Assembly: GCA_033782935.1 (NCBI GenBank)
Contig: JAWQEG010000369.1
Span: 2,981,501 to 3,045,500, forward strand
DNA from: Petrolisthes cinctipes
Lineage: Eukaryota; Arthropoda; Malacostraca; Decapoda; Porcellanidae
Direction of reading: 5' to 3'
DNA length: 64,000 nucleotides
Each line of letters opens with the position of its first letter. Within the stretch, counting starts at the first letter, position 1. Position numbers and translations under genes: made by a program. The notes under the pieces are model-generated. The model searched no databases and was not told where the DNA came from. It saw only the letters and a list, made by a program, of their open reading frames with translations. This document shows positions 13,913-26,365 of this stretch, piece by piece.

Positions 13913-14962
13913 TAAAATATCGATTTTCAGTATGTTTTTGGCCTGTATTTTGAAAATACTCTAACACGGAGAAGGCATGTACAGATCGCTTCTGGGACCC
14001 CAAAATATTGAATTTTCGGGTGTTTTGAGCCTGAATTTGAGATATAAACGGGTACAGAAGATACATGCACATATTGACTTTGGGCATCCAAAATATCGAT
14101 TTTAAGCATGTTTTGGGCCTGTATTTTGAAAATACTCTAACACTGAGTAGGCATGTACAGATCGCTTCTGGGACCCCAAAATATCGAATTTTCGGGTGTT
14201 TTGAGCCTGAATTTGAGATATAAACGGGTACTGAAGATGCATGCACATATCGACTTTTGTGCACCTAAAAGATCGATTTTCAGTATGTTTTTGGCCTGTA
14301 TTTTGAAAATACTCTAACACGGAGTAGGCATCTACAGATCGCTTCTGGGACCTCTAAATATCGAATTTTCGGGTGTTTTGGGACTGAATTTGAGATATCG
14401 ACTTTTTGGCACCTAAAAGATCAATTTTTAGCATGTTTTTAGCCTATATTTTGAAAATATTCTAGCACTGTACAGATTTCTTCTGGGACCCCAAAATATT
14501 GAATTTTCGGGTGTTTTGAGCCTGAATTTGAGATATAAACGGGTACAGAAGATACATGCACATATTGACATTGGGCACCAAAAATATCGATTTTCAGCAT
14601 GTTTTGGGCCTGAATTTTAAAAATACTCTAACACGGAGTAGGCATGTACAGATCGCTTCTGAGACCCCAAAATATCGAATTTTCGGGTATTTAGGGCCAG
14701 AATTTGAGATATAAACGGGTACAGAAGATGCATGCACATATCGACTTTTGGGCACCTAAAAGATCGGTTTTCAGTATGTTTTTGGCCTGTATTTTGAAAA
14801 TAGTCTAACACGGAGTAGGCATGTACAGATACCTTCTGGGACCTCTAAATATCGAATTTTCGGGTGTTATGGGACTGAATTTGAGATATCGATTTTTTGG
14901 CACCTATAATATCGATATTTAGCATGTTTTTAGCCTATATTTTGAAAATATTCTAGCACTGT
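13913..14962. repeat. Connector between the two large blocks, with cassette copy 2
   Basis: 13913-14323 holds ordinary L monomers. 14324-14962 is a complete 639-bp cassette with starts at 14324, 14462, 14638 and 14815. Unlike copy 1 it is not followed by an 88-bp unit; a normal L monomer starts at 14963. The word gatcgatatttagc near 14912 is a private variant. Confidence 0.8.
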
Positions 14963-17290
14963 GTAGGCATGTACAGATTGCTTCTGGGACCCCAAAATAT
15001 TGAATTTTCGGGTGTTTTGAGCCTGAATTTGAGATATAAACGGGTACAGAAGATACATGCACATATTGACTTTGGGCACCAAAAATATCGATTTTCAACA
15101 TGTTTTGGGCCTGAATTTTGAAAATACTCTAACACGGAGTAGGCATGTACAGATACCTTCTGGGACCTCTAAATATCGAATTTTCGGGTGTTTTGGGACT
15201 GAATTTGAGATATAGATTTTTTGGCACCTAAAATGTCGATTTTTAGCATGTTTTTAGCCTATATTTTGAAAATATTCTAGCACTGTGTAGGCATCTACAG
15301 ATTGCTTCTGGGACCCCAAAATATTGAATTTTCGGGTGTTTTGAGCCTGAATTTGAGATATAAACGGGTACAGAAGATACATGCACATATTGACTTTGGG
15401 CATCTAAAATATCGATTTTCAGCATGTTTTGGGCCTGTATTTTGAAAATACTCTAACACTGAGTAGGCATGTACAGATTGCTTCTAGGACCCCAAAATAT
15501 TGAATTTTCGGGTGTTTTGAGCCTGAATTTCAGATATAAACGGGTACTGAAGATGCATGCACATATCGACTTTTGTGCACCTAAAAGATCGATTTTCAGT
15601 ATGTTTTGAGCATGTATTTTGAAAATACTCTAACACGGAGTAGGCATGTACAGATCGCTTCTGGGACCCCTAAATATCGAATTTTCGGGTGTTTTGGGAC
15701 TGAATTTGAGATATCGACTTTTTGGCACCTAAAAGATCGATTTTTAGCATGTTTTTAGCCTATATTGTGAAAATATTCTAGCACTGAGTAGGCATGTACA
15801 GATTGCTTCTGGGACCCCAAAATATTGAATTTTCGGGTGTTTTGAGCCTGAATTTGAGATATAAACGGGTACAGAAGATACATGCACATATTGACTTTGG
15901 ACTCCAAAAATATCGATTTTCAGCATGTTTTGGGCCTAAAATTTGAAAATACTCTAACACTGAGTAGGCATGTACAGATCGCTTCTGGGACCCCAAAATA
16001 TCGAATTTTCGGGTGTTTAGGGCCAGAAGTTGAGATATAAACGGGTACAGAAGATGCATGCACATATCGACTTTTGGGCACCTAAAAGATCGATTTTCAG
16101 TATGTTTTTGGTCTGTATTTTGAAAATACTCTAACACGGAGTAGGCATCTACAGATACCTTCTGGGACCTCTAAATATCGAATTTTCGGGTGTTTTGGGA
16201 CTGAATTTGAGATATTGATTTTTTGGCACCTAAAATGTCGATTTTTAGCATGTTTTTAGCCTATATTTTGAAAATATTCTAGCACTGTGTAGGCATGTAC
16301 AGATTGCTTCTGGGACCCCAAAATATTGAATTTTCGGGTGTTTTGAGCCTTAATTTGAGATATAAACGGGTACAGAAGATACATGCACAATTTGACTTTG
16401 GGCATCTAAAATATCGATTTTCAGCATGTTATGGGCCTGTATTTTGAAAATACTCTAACACTGAGTAGGCATGTACAGATTGCTTCTGGGACCCCAAAAT
16501 ATTGAATTTTCGGGTGTTTTGAGCCTGAAATTGAGATATAAACGGGTACTGAAGATGCATGCACATATCGACTTTTGTGCACCTAAAAGATCGATTTTCA
16601 GTATGTTCTGAGCATGTATTTTGAAAATACTCTAACACGGAGTAGGCATGTACAGATCGCTTCTGGGAACCCTAAATATCGAATTTTCGGGTGTTTTGGG
16701 ACTGAATTTGAGATATCGACTTTTTGGCACCTAAAAGATCTATTTTTAGCATGTTTTTAGCCTATATTTTGAAAATATTCTAGCACTGAGTAGGCATGTA
16801 CAGATTGCTTCTGGGACCCCAAAATATTGAATTTTCGGGGGTTTTGAGCGTGAATTTGAGATATAAACGGGTACAGAAGATACATGCACATATTGACTTT
16901 GGGCACCAAAAATATCGATTTTCAGCATGTTTTGGGCCTGAATTTTGAAAATACTCTAACACGGAGTAGACATGTACAGATCGCTTCTGGGACCCCAAAA
17001 TATCGAATTTTCGGGTGTTTAGGGCCAGAATTTGAGATATAAACGGGTACAGAAGATGCATGCACATATCGACTTTTGGGCACCTAAAAGATCGATTTTC
17101 AGTATGTTTTTGGTCTGTATTTTGAAAATAATCTAACACGGAGTAGGCATGTACAGATACCTTCTGGGACCTCTAAATATCGAATTTTCGGGTGTTTTGG
17201 GACTGAATTTGAGATATCGATTTTTTGGCACCTAAAATGTCGATTTTTAGCATGTTTTTAGCCTATATTTTGAAAATATTCTAGCACTGT

Positions 17291-18282
17291 GTAGGCATGT
17301 ACAGATTGCTTCTGGGACCCCAAAATATTGAATTTTCGGGTGTTTTGACCCTGAATTTGAGATATAAACGGGTACAGAAGATACATGCACATATTGACTT
17401 TGGGCATCTAAAATATCGATTTTCAGCATGTTTTGGGCCTGTATTTTGAAAATACTCTAACACTGAGTAGGCATATACAGATTGCTTCTGGGACCCCAAA
17501 ATATTGAATTTTCGGGTGTTTTGAGCCTGAATTTGAGATATAAACGGGTACTGAAGATGCATGCACATATCGACTTTTGTGCACCTAAAAGATCGATTTT
17601 CAGTATGTTTTGAGCTTGTATTTTGAAAATACTCTAACACGGAGTAGGCATCTACAGATCGCTTCTGGGACCTCTAAATATCGAATTTTCGGGTGTTTTG
17701 GGACTGAATTTGAGATATCGACTTTTTGGCACCTAAAAGATCAATTTTTAGCATGTTTTTAGCCTATATTTTGAAAATATTCTAGCACTGTACAGATTGC
17801 TTCTGGGACCCCAAAATATTGAATTTTCGGGTGTTTTGAGCCTGAATTTGAGATATAAACGGGTACAGAAGATACATGCACATATTGACATTGGGCACCA
17901 AAAATATCGATTTTCAGCATGTTTTGGGCCTGAATTTTGAAAATACTCTAACATGGAGTAGGCATGTACAGATCGCTTCTGGGACCCCAAAATATCGAAT
18001 TTTCGGGTATTTAGGGCCAGAATTTGAGATATAAACGGGTACAGAAGATGCATGCACATATCGACTTTTGGGCACCTAAAAGATCGGTTTTCAGTATGTT
18101 TTTGGCCTGTATTTTGAAAATACTCTAACACGGAGTAGGCATGTACAGATACCTTCTGGGACCTCTAAATATCTAATTTTTGGGTGTTATGGGACTGAAT
18201 TTGAGATATCGATTTTTTGGCATCTATAATATCGATTTTTAGCATGTTTTTAGCCTATATTTTGAAAATATTCTAGCACTGT
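17291..18282. repeat. 992-bp tandem sub-block, first copy
   Basis: Contains L-A (176), L-B (177) and a 639-bp cassette starting at 17644. Its neighbour at 18283-19273 repeats the same order and is 991 bp because of a one-base loss in catgtttgggcc near 18423. Both share gtaggcatatacag in the L-B monomer and catctacag at the cassette start. Confidence 0.85.
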
Positions 18283-19273
18283 GTAGGCATGTACAGATTG
18301 CTTCTGGGACCCCAAAATATTGAATTTTCGGGTGTTTTGAGCCTGAATTTGAGATATAAACGGGTACAGAAGATACATGCACATATTGACTTTGGGCATC
18401 TAAAATATCGATTTTCAGCATGTTTGGGCCTGTATTTTGAAAATACTCTAACACTGAGTAGGCATATACAGATTGCTTCTGGGACCCCAAAATATTGAAT
18501 TTTCGGGTGTTTTGAGCCTGAATTTGAGATATAAACGGGTACTGAAGATGCATGCACATATCGACTTTTGTGCACCTAAAAGATCGATTTTCAGTATGTT
18601 TTGAGCATGTATTTTGAAAATACTCTAACACGGAGTAGGCATCTACAGATCGCTTCTGGGACCTCTAAATATCGAATTTTCGGGTGTTTTGGGACTGAAT
18701 TTGAGATATCGACTTTTTGGCACCTAAAAGATCAATTTTTAGCATGTTTTTAGCCTATATTTTGAAAATATTCTAGCACTGTACAGATTGCTTCTGGGAC
18801 CCCAAAATATTGAATTTTCAGGTGTTTTGAGCCTGAATTTGAGATATAAACGGGTACAGAAGATACATGCACATATTGACATTGGGCACCAAAAATATCG
18901 ATTTTCAGCATGTTTTGGGCATGAATTTTGAAAATACTCTAACATGGAGTAGGCATGTACAGATCGCTTCTGGGACCCCAAAATATCGAATTTTCGGGTA
19001 TTTAGGGCCAGAATTTGAGATATAAACGGGTACAGAAGATGCATGCACATATCGACTTTTGGGCACCTAAAAGATCGATTTTCAGTATGTTTTTGGCCTG
19101 TATTTTGAAAATACTCTAACACGGAGTAGGCATGTACAGATACCTTCTGGGACCTCTAAATATCGAATTTTCGGGTGTTATGGGACTGAATTTGAGATAT
19201 CGATTTTTTGGCACCTATAATATCGATTTTTAGCATGTTTTTAGCCTATATTTTGAAAATATTCTAGCACTGT
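18283..19273. repeat. 991-bp tandem sub-block, second copy
   Basis: Same content as the preceding sub-block, with its cassette at 18635-19273. Here the second long monomer of the cassette has gatcgattttcag where most cassette copies have gatcggtt, which suggests later replacement of part of the monomer. Confidence 0.85.
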
Positions 19274-19361
19274 GTAGGCATGTACAGATTGCTTCTGGGA
19301 CCCCAAAATATTGAATTTTCGGGTGTTTTGAGCCTGAATTTGAGATATAAACGGGTACAGA
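19274..19361. repeat. 88-bp half monomer, copy 2
   Basis: Same junction as at 13411-13498, including the unusual S monomer that follows (gaattttagggtg and gacttcttggcacc). It marks the shared downstream end of the two large blocks. Confidence 0.85.
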
Positions 19362-19775
19362 AGATGCATGTACAGATCGCTTCTGGGACCCCTAAATATC
19401 GAATTTTAGGGTGTTTTGGGCCTTAATTTGAGATATCGACTTCTTGGCACCAAAAATATCGATTTTTAGCATGTTTTTAGCCTATATTTTGAAAATATTC
19501 TAGCACTGAGTAGGCATGTACAGATTGCTTCTGGGACCCCAAAATATTGAATTTTCGGGTGTTTTGAGCCTGAATTTGAGATATAAACGGGTAAAGAAGA
19601 TACATGCACATATTGACTTTGGGCATCTAAAATATCGATTTTCAGCATGTTTTGGGCATGTATTTTGAAAATACTCTAACACTGAGAAGGCATGTACAGA
19701 TCGCTTCTGGGACCCCAAAATATCGAATTTTCGGGTGTTTTGGGACTGAATTTGAGATATCGACTTTTTGGTACC

Positions 19776-22166
19776 TAAAAGATCGATTGTTAGCATGTTT
19801 TTAGCCTATATTTTGAAAATATTCTAGCACTGAGTAGGCATGTACAGATCGCTTCTGGGACCCCAAAATATCGAATTTTCGGGTGTTTTGAGCTTGAATT
19901 TGTGATATAAACGAATACAGAAGATGCATGCACATATCGACTTTTGGGCACCTAAAAGATCGATTTTCAGTATGTTTTTGGCCTGTATTTTGAAAATGCT
20001 CTAACACGGAGTAGGCATGTACAGATCACTTCTGGGACCCCTAAATATCGAATTTTCGGGTGTTTTGGGACTTAATTTGAGATATCGCCTTTACGCACCT
20101 AAAATATCGATTTTCAGTATGTTTTTGGCCTGTATTTTGAAAATACTCTAACATGGAGAAGGCATGTCCAGATCGCTTCTGGGACCCCAAAATATCGAAT
20201 TTTCGGGTGTTTAGGGCCAGAATTTGAGATATAAACGGGTACAGAAGATGCATGAACATATCGACTTTTGGGCACCTAAAAGATCGATTTTCAGTATGTT
20301 TTTGGCCTGTATTTTGAAAATACTATAACACGGAGTAGGCATGTACAGATCGCTTCTGGGACCCCTAAATATCGAATTTTCGGGTGTTTTGGGCCTTAAT
20401 TTGAGATATCGACTTTTTGGCACCAAAAATATCGATTTTTAGCATGTTTTTAGCCTATATTTTGAAAATATTCTAGCACTGAGTAGGCATGTACAGATTG
20501 CTTCTGGGACCCCAAAATATTGAATTTTCGGGTGTTTTGAGCATGAATTTGAGATATAAACGGGTACAGAAGATACATGCACATATTTACTTTGGGCATC
20601 TAAAATATCGATTTTCAGCATGTTTTGGGCCTGTATTTTGAAAATACTCTAACACGGAGTAGGCATGTACAGATCGCTTCTGGGACCCCAAAATATCGAA
20701 TTTTCGGGTGTTTTGAGCCTGAATTTGAGATATAAACGGGTACGGAAGATGCATGCACATATCGACTTTTGTGCACCTAAAAGATCGATTTTCAGTATGT
20801 TTTGAGCATGTATTTTGAAAATACTCTAACACGGAGTAGGCATGTACAGATCGCTTTTGGAACCCCTAAATATCGAATTTTCGGGTGTTTTGGGACTGAA
20901 TTTGATATATCGACTTTTTGGCACCTAAAAGATCGATTTTTAGCATATTTTAACCCTATATTTTTAAAATATTCTAGCACTGAGTGCCTAGGCATGTACA
21001 GATTGCTTCTGGGACCCCAAAATATTGAATTTTCGGGGGTTTTGAGCCTGAATTTGAGATATAAACGGGTACAGAAGATACATGCACATATTGACTTTGG
21101 GCACCAAAAATATCGATTTTCAGCATGTTTTGGGCCTGAATTTTGAAAATACTCTAACACGGAGTAGGCATGTACAGATCGCTTCTGGGACCCCAAAATA
21201 TCGAATTTTCGGGTGTTTAGGGCCAGAATTTGAGGTATAAACGGGTACAGAAGATGCATGCACATATCGACTTTTGGGCACCTAAAAGATCGATTTTCAG
21301 TATGTTTTTGGTCTGTATTTTGAAAATACTCTAACACGGAGTAGGCATGTACAGATACCTTCTGGGACCTCTAAATATCGAATTTTCGGGTGTTTTGGGA
21401 CTGAATTTGAGATATCGATTTTTTGGCACCTAAAATGTCGATTTTTAGCATGTTTTTAGCCTATATTTTGAAAATATTCTAGCACTGTGTAGGCATGTAC
21501 ATATTGCTTCTGGGACCCCAAAATATTGAATTTTCGGGTGTTTTGAGCCTGAATTTGAGATATAAACGGGTACAGAAGATACATGCACATATTGACTTTG
21601 GGCATCTAAAATATCGATTTTCAGCATGTTTTGGGCCTGTATTTTGAAAATACTCTAACACTGAGTAGGCATGTACAGATTGCTTCTGGGACCCCAAAAT
21701 ATTGAATTTTCGGGTGTTTTGAGCCTGAATTTGAGATATAAACGGGTACTGAAGATGCATGCACATATCGACTTTTGTGCACCTAAAAGATCGATTTTCA
21801 GTATGTTTTGAGCTTGTATTTTGAAAATACTCTAACACGGAGTAGGCATCTACAGATCGCTTCTGGGACCCCAAAATATCGAATTTTTGGGTATTTAGGG
21901 CCAGAATTTGAGATATAAACGGGTACAGAAGATGCATGCACATATCGACTTTTGGGCACCTAAAAGATCGGTTTTCAGTATGTTTTTGGCCTGTATTTTG
22001 AAAATACTCTAACACGGAGTAGGCATGTACAGATACCTTCTGGGACCTCTAAATATCGAATTTTCGGGTGTTATGGGACTGAATTTGAGATATCGATTTT
22101 ATGGCACCTATAATATCGATTTTTAGCATGTTTTTAGCCTATATTTTGAAAATATTCTAGCACTGT
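19776..22166. repeat. Irregular connector with diverged monomers
   Basis: Monomers typical of the 48.7-64 kb edge region appear here: cgcctttacgcacc near 20088, tactataacacgg near 20323 and gatgcatgaacatatcg near 20250. The last two recur near 49793/49719 and 60593/60520. The palindrome-tagged monomer 20836-20987 follows, and the segment up to about 21.6 kb resembles 33.5-34.3 kb (both have gcatgtacatattgc, near 21499 and 34191). The end, 21842-22166, is a cassette missing 314 bp: the S138 front (catctacag) is joined straight to the gggtatttaggg long monomer. Confidence 0.75.
20836..20987. repeat. 152-bp S monomer with palindromic 4-bp insertion, copy 1
   Basis: Ends ctgagtgcctaggcatg where other S monomers have ctgagtaggcatg. 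The inserted gcct creates the perfect 10-bp palindrome tgcctaggca. The monomer also carries gcatattttaa and tatttttaaaat, so it forms a distinct lineage. Confidence 0.85.
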
Positions 22167-22254
22167 GTAGGCATGTACAGATTGCTTCTGGGACCCCAAA
22201 ATATTGAATTTTCGGGTGTTTTGAGCCTGAATTTGAGATATAAACGGGTACAGA
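22167..22254. repeat. 88-bp half monomer, copy 3
   Basis: Follows the 314-bp-shortened cassette. The GCATG junction is at 22259. The next S monomer has gacttcttggcacc, as after copies 1 and 2, but gaattttcgggtg in place of gaattttagggtg. Confidence 0.85.
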
Positions 22255-22401
22255 AGATGCATGTACAGATCGCTTCTGGGACCCCTAAATATCGAATTTT
22301 CGGGTGTTTTGGGCCTTAATTTGAGATATCGACTTCTTGGCACCAAAAATATCGATTTTAGCATGTTTTTAGCCTATATTTTGAAAATATTCTAGCACTG
22401 A

Positions 22402-22561
22402 GTAGGCATGTACAGATTGCTTCTGGGACCCCAAAATATCGAATTTTCGGGTGTTTAGGGCCAGAATTTGAGATATAAACGGGTACAGAAGATGCATGCA
22501 CATATCGACTTTTGGGCACCTAAAAGATCGATTTTCAGTATGTTTTTGGCCTGTATTTAGA
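22402..22561. repeat. L monomer with 17-bp terminal deletion
   Basis: Reads gtatttagagtaatcatg where the normal monomer has gtatttt, the gaaaatactctaac stretch and the ggagtaggcatg mark. The spacing to the next mark is 160 bp instead of 177. I saw no second copy in the window. Confidence 0.75.
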
Positions 22562-25362
22562 GTAATCATGTACAGATACCTTCTGGGACCTCTAAATATC
22601 GAATTTTCGGGTGTTTTGGGACTGAATTTGAGATATCGATTTTTTGGCACCTAAAATGTCGATTTTTAGCATGTTTTTAGCCTATATTTTGAAAATATTC
22701 TAGCACTGTGTAGGCATGTACAGATTGATTCTGGGACCCCAAAATATTGAATTTTCGGGTGTTTTGAGCCTGAATTTGAGATATAAACGGGTACAGAAGA
22801 TACATGCACATATTGACTTTGGGCATCTAAAATATCGATTTTCAGCATGTTTTGGGCCTGTATTTTGAAAATACTCTAACACTGAGTAGGCATGTACAGA
22901 TTGCTTCTGGGACCCCAAAATATTGAATTTTCGGGTTTTTTGAGCCTGAATTTGAGATATAAACGGGTACTGAAGATGCATGCACATATCGACTTTTGTG
23001 CACCTAAAAGATCGATTTTCAGTATGTTTTGAGCATGTATTTTGAAAATACTCTAACACGGAGTAGGCATGTACAGATCGCTTCTGAGACCCCTAAATAT
23101 CGAATTTTCGGGTGTTTTGGGACTGAATTTGAGATATCGATTTTTTGGCACCTAAAAGATCGATTTTTAGCATGTTTTTAGCCTATATTTTGAAAATATT
23201 CTAGCACTGAGTAGGCATGTACAGATTGCTTCTGGGACCCAAAAATATTTAATTTTCGGGTGTTTTGAGCCTGAATTTGAGATATAAACGGGTACAGAAG
23301 ATACATGCACATATTGACTTTGGGCACCAAAAATATCGATTTTCAGCATGTTTTGGGCCTGAATTTTGAAAATACTCTAACACGGAGTAGGCATGTACAG
23401 ATCGCTTCTGGGACCCCACAATATCGAATTTTCGGGTGTTTAGGGCCAGAATTCGAGATATAAACGGGCACAGAAGATGCATGCACATATCGACTTTTGG
23501 GCACCTAAAAGATCGATTTTCAGTATGTTTTTGGCCTGTAATTTGAAAATACTCTAACACGGAGTAAGCATGTACAGATACCTTCTGGGACCTCTAAATA
23601 TCGAATTTTCGGGTGTTTTGGGACTGAATTTGAGATATCGATTTTTTTGCACCTAAAATGTCGATTTTTAGCATGTTTTTAGCCTATATTTTGAAAATAT
23701 TCTAGCACTGTGTAGGCATGTACAGATTGCTTCTGGGACCCCAAAATATTGAATTTTCGGGTGTTTTGAGCCTGAATTTGAGATATAAACGGGTACTGAA
23801 GATGCATGCACATATCGACTTTTGTGCACCTAAAAGATCGATTTTCAGTATGTTTTGAGCATGTATTTTGAAAATACTCTAACACGGAGTAGGCATGTAC
23901 AGATCGCTTCTGGGACCCCTAAATATCGAATTTTCGGGTGTTTTGGGACTGAATTTGAGATATCGACTTTTTGGCACCTAAAAGATCGATTTTTAGCATG
24001 TTTTTAGCCTATATTTTGAAAATATTCTAGCACTGAGTAGGCATGTACAGATTGCTTCTGGGACCCCAAAATATTGAATTTTCGGGTGTTTTGAGCCTTA
24101 ATTTGAGATATAAACGGGTACAGAAGATACATGCACATATTGACTTTGGGCACCAAAAATATCGATTTTCAGCATGTTTTGGGCCTGAATTTTGAAAATA
24201 CTCTAACACGGAGTAGGCATGTACAGATCGCTTCTGGGACCCCAAAATATCGAATTTTCGGGTGTTTAGGGCCAGAATTTGAGATATAAACGGGTACAGA
24301 AGATGCATGCACATATCGACTTTTGGGCACCTAAAAGATCGATTTTCAGTATGTTTTTGGCCTGTATTTTGAAAATACTCCATCACGGAGTAGGCATGTA
24401 CAGATACCTTCTGGGACTTCTAAATATCGAATTTTCGGGTGTTTTGGGACTGAATTTGAGATATCGATTTTTTGGCACCTAAAATGTCGATTTTTAGCAT
24501 GTTTTTAGCCTATTATTTGAAAATATTCTCGCACTGTGTAGGCATGTACAGATTGCTTCTGGGACCCCAAAATATTGAATTTTCGGGTGTTTTGAGCCTG
24601 AATTTGAGCTATAAACGGGTACAGAAGATACATGCACATATTGACTTTGGGCATCTAAAATATCGATTTTCAGCATGTTTTGGGCCTGTATTTTGAAAAT
24701 ACTCTAACACGGAGTAGGCATGTACAGATCGCTTCTGGGACCCCTAAATATCGAATTTTCGGGTGTTTTGGGACTGAATTTGAGATATCGACTTTTTGGC
24801 ACCTAAAAGATCGATTTTTAGCATGTTTTTAGCCTATATTTTGAAAATATTCTAGCACTGAGTAGGCATGTACAGATTGCTTCTGGGACCCCAAAATATT
24901 GAATTTTCGGGTGTTTTGAGCCTGAATTTGAGATATAAACGGGTACAGAAGATACATGCACATATTGACTTTGGTCACCAAAAATATCGATTTTCAGCAT
25001 GTTTTGGGCCTGAATTTTGAAAATACTCTAACACGGAGTAGGCATGTACAGATCGCTTCTGGGACCCCAAAATATCGAATTTTCGGGTGTTTAGGGCCAG
25101 AATTTGAGATATAAACGGGTACAGAAGATGCATGCACATATCGACTTTTGGGCACCTAAAAGATCGATTTTCAGTATGTTTTTGGCCTGTATTTTGAAAA
25201 TACTCTAACACGGAGTAGGCATGTACAGATACCTTCTGGGACCTCTAAATATCGAATTTTCGGGTGTTTTGGGACTGAATTTGAGATATCGATTTTTTGG
25301 CACCTAAAATGTCGATTTTTAGCATGTTTTTAGCCTATATTTTGAAAATATTCTAGCACTGT

Positions 25363-26365
25363 GTAGGCATGTACAGATTGCTTCTGGGACCCCAAAATAT
25401 TGAATTTTCGGGTGTTTTGAGCCTGAATTTGAGATATAAACGGGTACAGAAGATACATGCACATATTGACTTTGGGCATCTAAAATATCGATTTTCAGCA
25501 TGTTTTTGGCCTGTATTTTGAAAATACTCTAACACTGAGTAGGCATGTACAGATTGCTTCTGGGACCCCAAAATATCGAATTTTCGGGTGTTTTGAGCCT
25601 GAATTTGTGATATAAACGGGTACTGAAGATGCATGCACATATCGACTTTTGTGCACCTTAAAGATCGATTTTCAGTATGTTTTGAGCATGTATTTTGAAA
25701 ATACTCTAACACGGAGTAGGCATGTACAGATCGCTTCTGGGACCCCTAAAAATCGAATTTTTCGGGTGTTTTAGGACTGAATTTGAGATATCGACTTTTT
25801 GGCACCTAAAAGATCGATTTTCAGCATGTTTTTAGCCTATATTTTGAAAATATTCTAGCACTGAGTAGGCATGTACAGATTGCTTCTGGGACCCCAAAAT
25901 ATTGAATTTTCGGGTGTTTTGAGCCTGAATTTGAGATATAAACGGGTACAGAAGATACATGCACATATTGACTTTGGGCACCAAAAATATCGATTTTCAA
26001 CATGTTTTGGGCCTGAATTTTGAAAATACTCTAACACGGAGTAGGCATGTACAGATCGCTTCTGGGACCCCAAAATATCGAATTTTCGGGTGTTTAGGGC
26101 CAGAATTTGAGATATAAACGGGTACAAAAGATGCATGCACATATCGACTTTTGGGCACCTAAAAGATCGATTTTCAGTATGTTTTTGGCCTGTATTATAA
26201 AAATACTCTAACACGGAGTAGGCATGTACAGATTCCTTCTGGGACCTCTAAATATCGAATTTTCGGGTGTTTTGGGACTGAATTTGTGATATTGATTTTT
26301 TGGCACCTAAAATGTCGATTTTTAGCATGTTTTTAGCCTATATTTTGAAAATATTCTAGCACTGT
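25363..26365. repeat. Example of the ~1,002-bp hexamer
   Basis: Two trimer flavours in a row. L-A/L-B/S has gatcgctt at the start of S and a ctgag end. L-A'/L-B'/S' starts S' with gattccttctggg here (usually gatacc) and ends in ctgtg. Monomer starts are 25363, 25539, 25716, 25865, 26041 and 26218. The S monomer is 149 bp owing to one extra T in aatttttcggg. Confidence 0.8.

Larger units (their letters stand above)
14963..19775. repeat. Multi-kilobase satellite block, copy 2 (expanded)
   Basis: Second copy of the 10279-13912 block. It is about 1.2 kb longer because it has one extra L-B' monomer near 16972 and because an L-A, L-B, cassette sub-block occurs twice in tandem (17291-18282 and 18283-19273). 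After the second sub-block the 88-bp unit and its downstream monomers match those following 13411. Confidence 0.85.
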
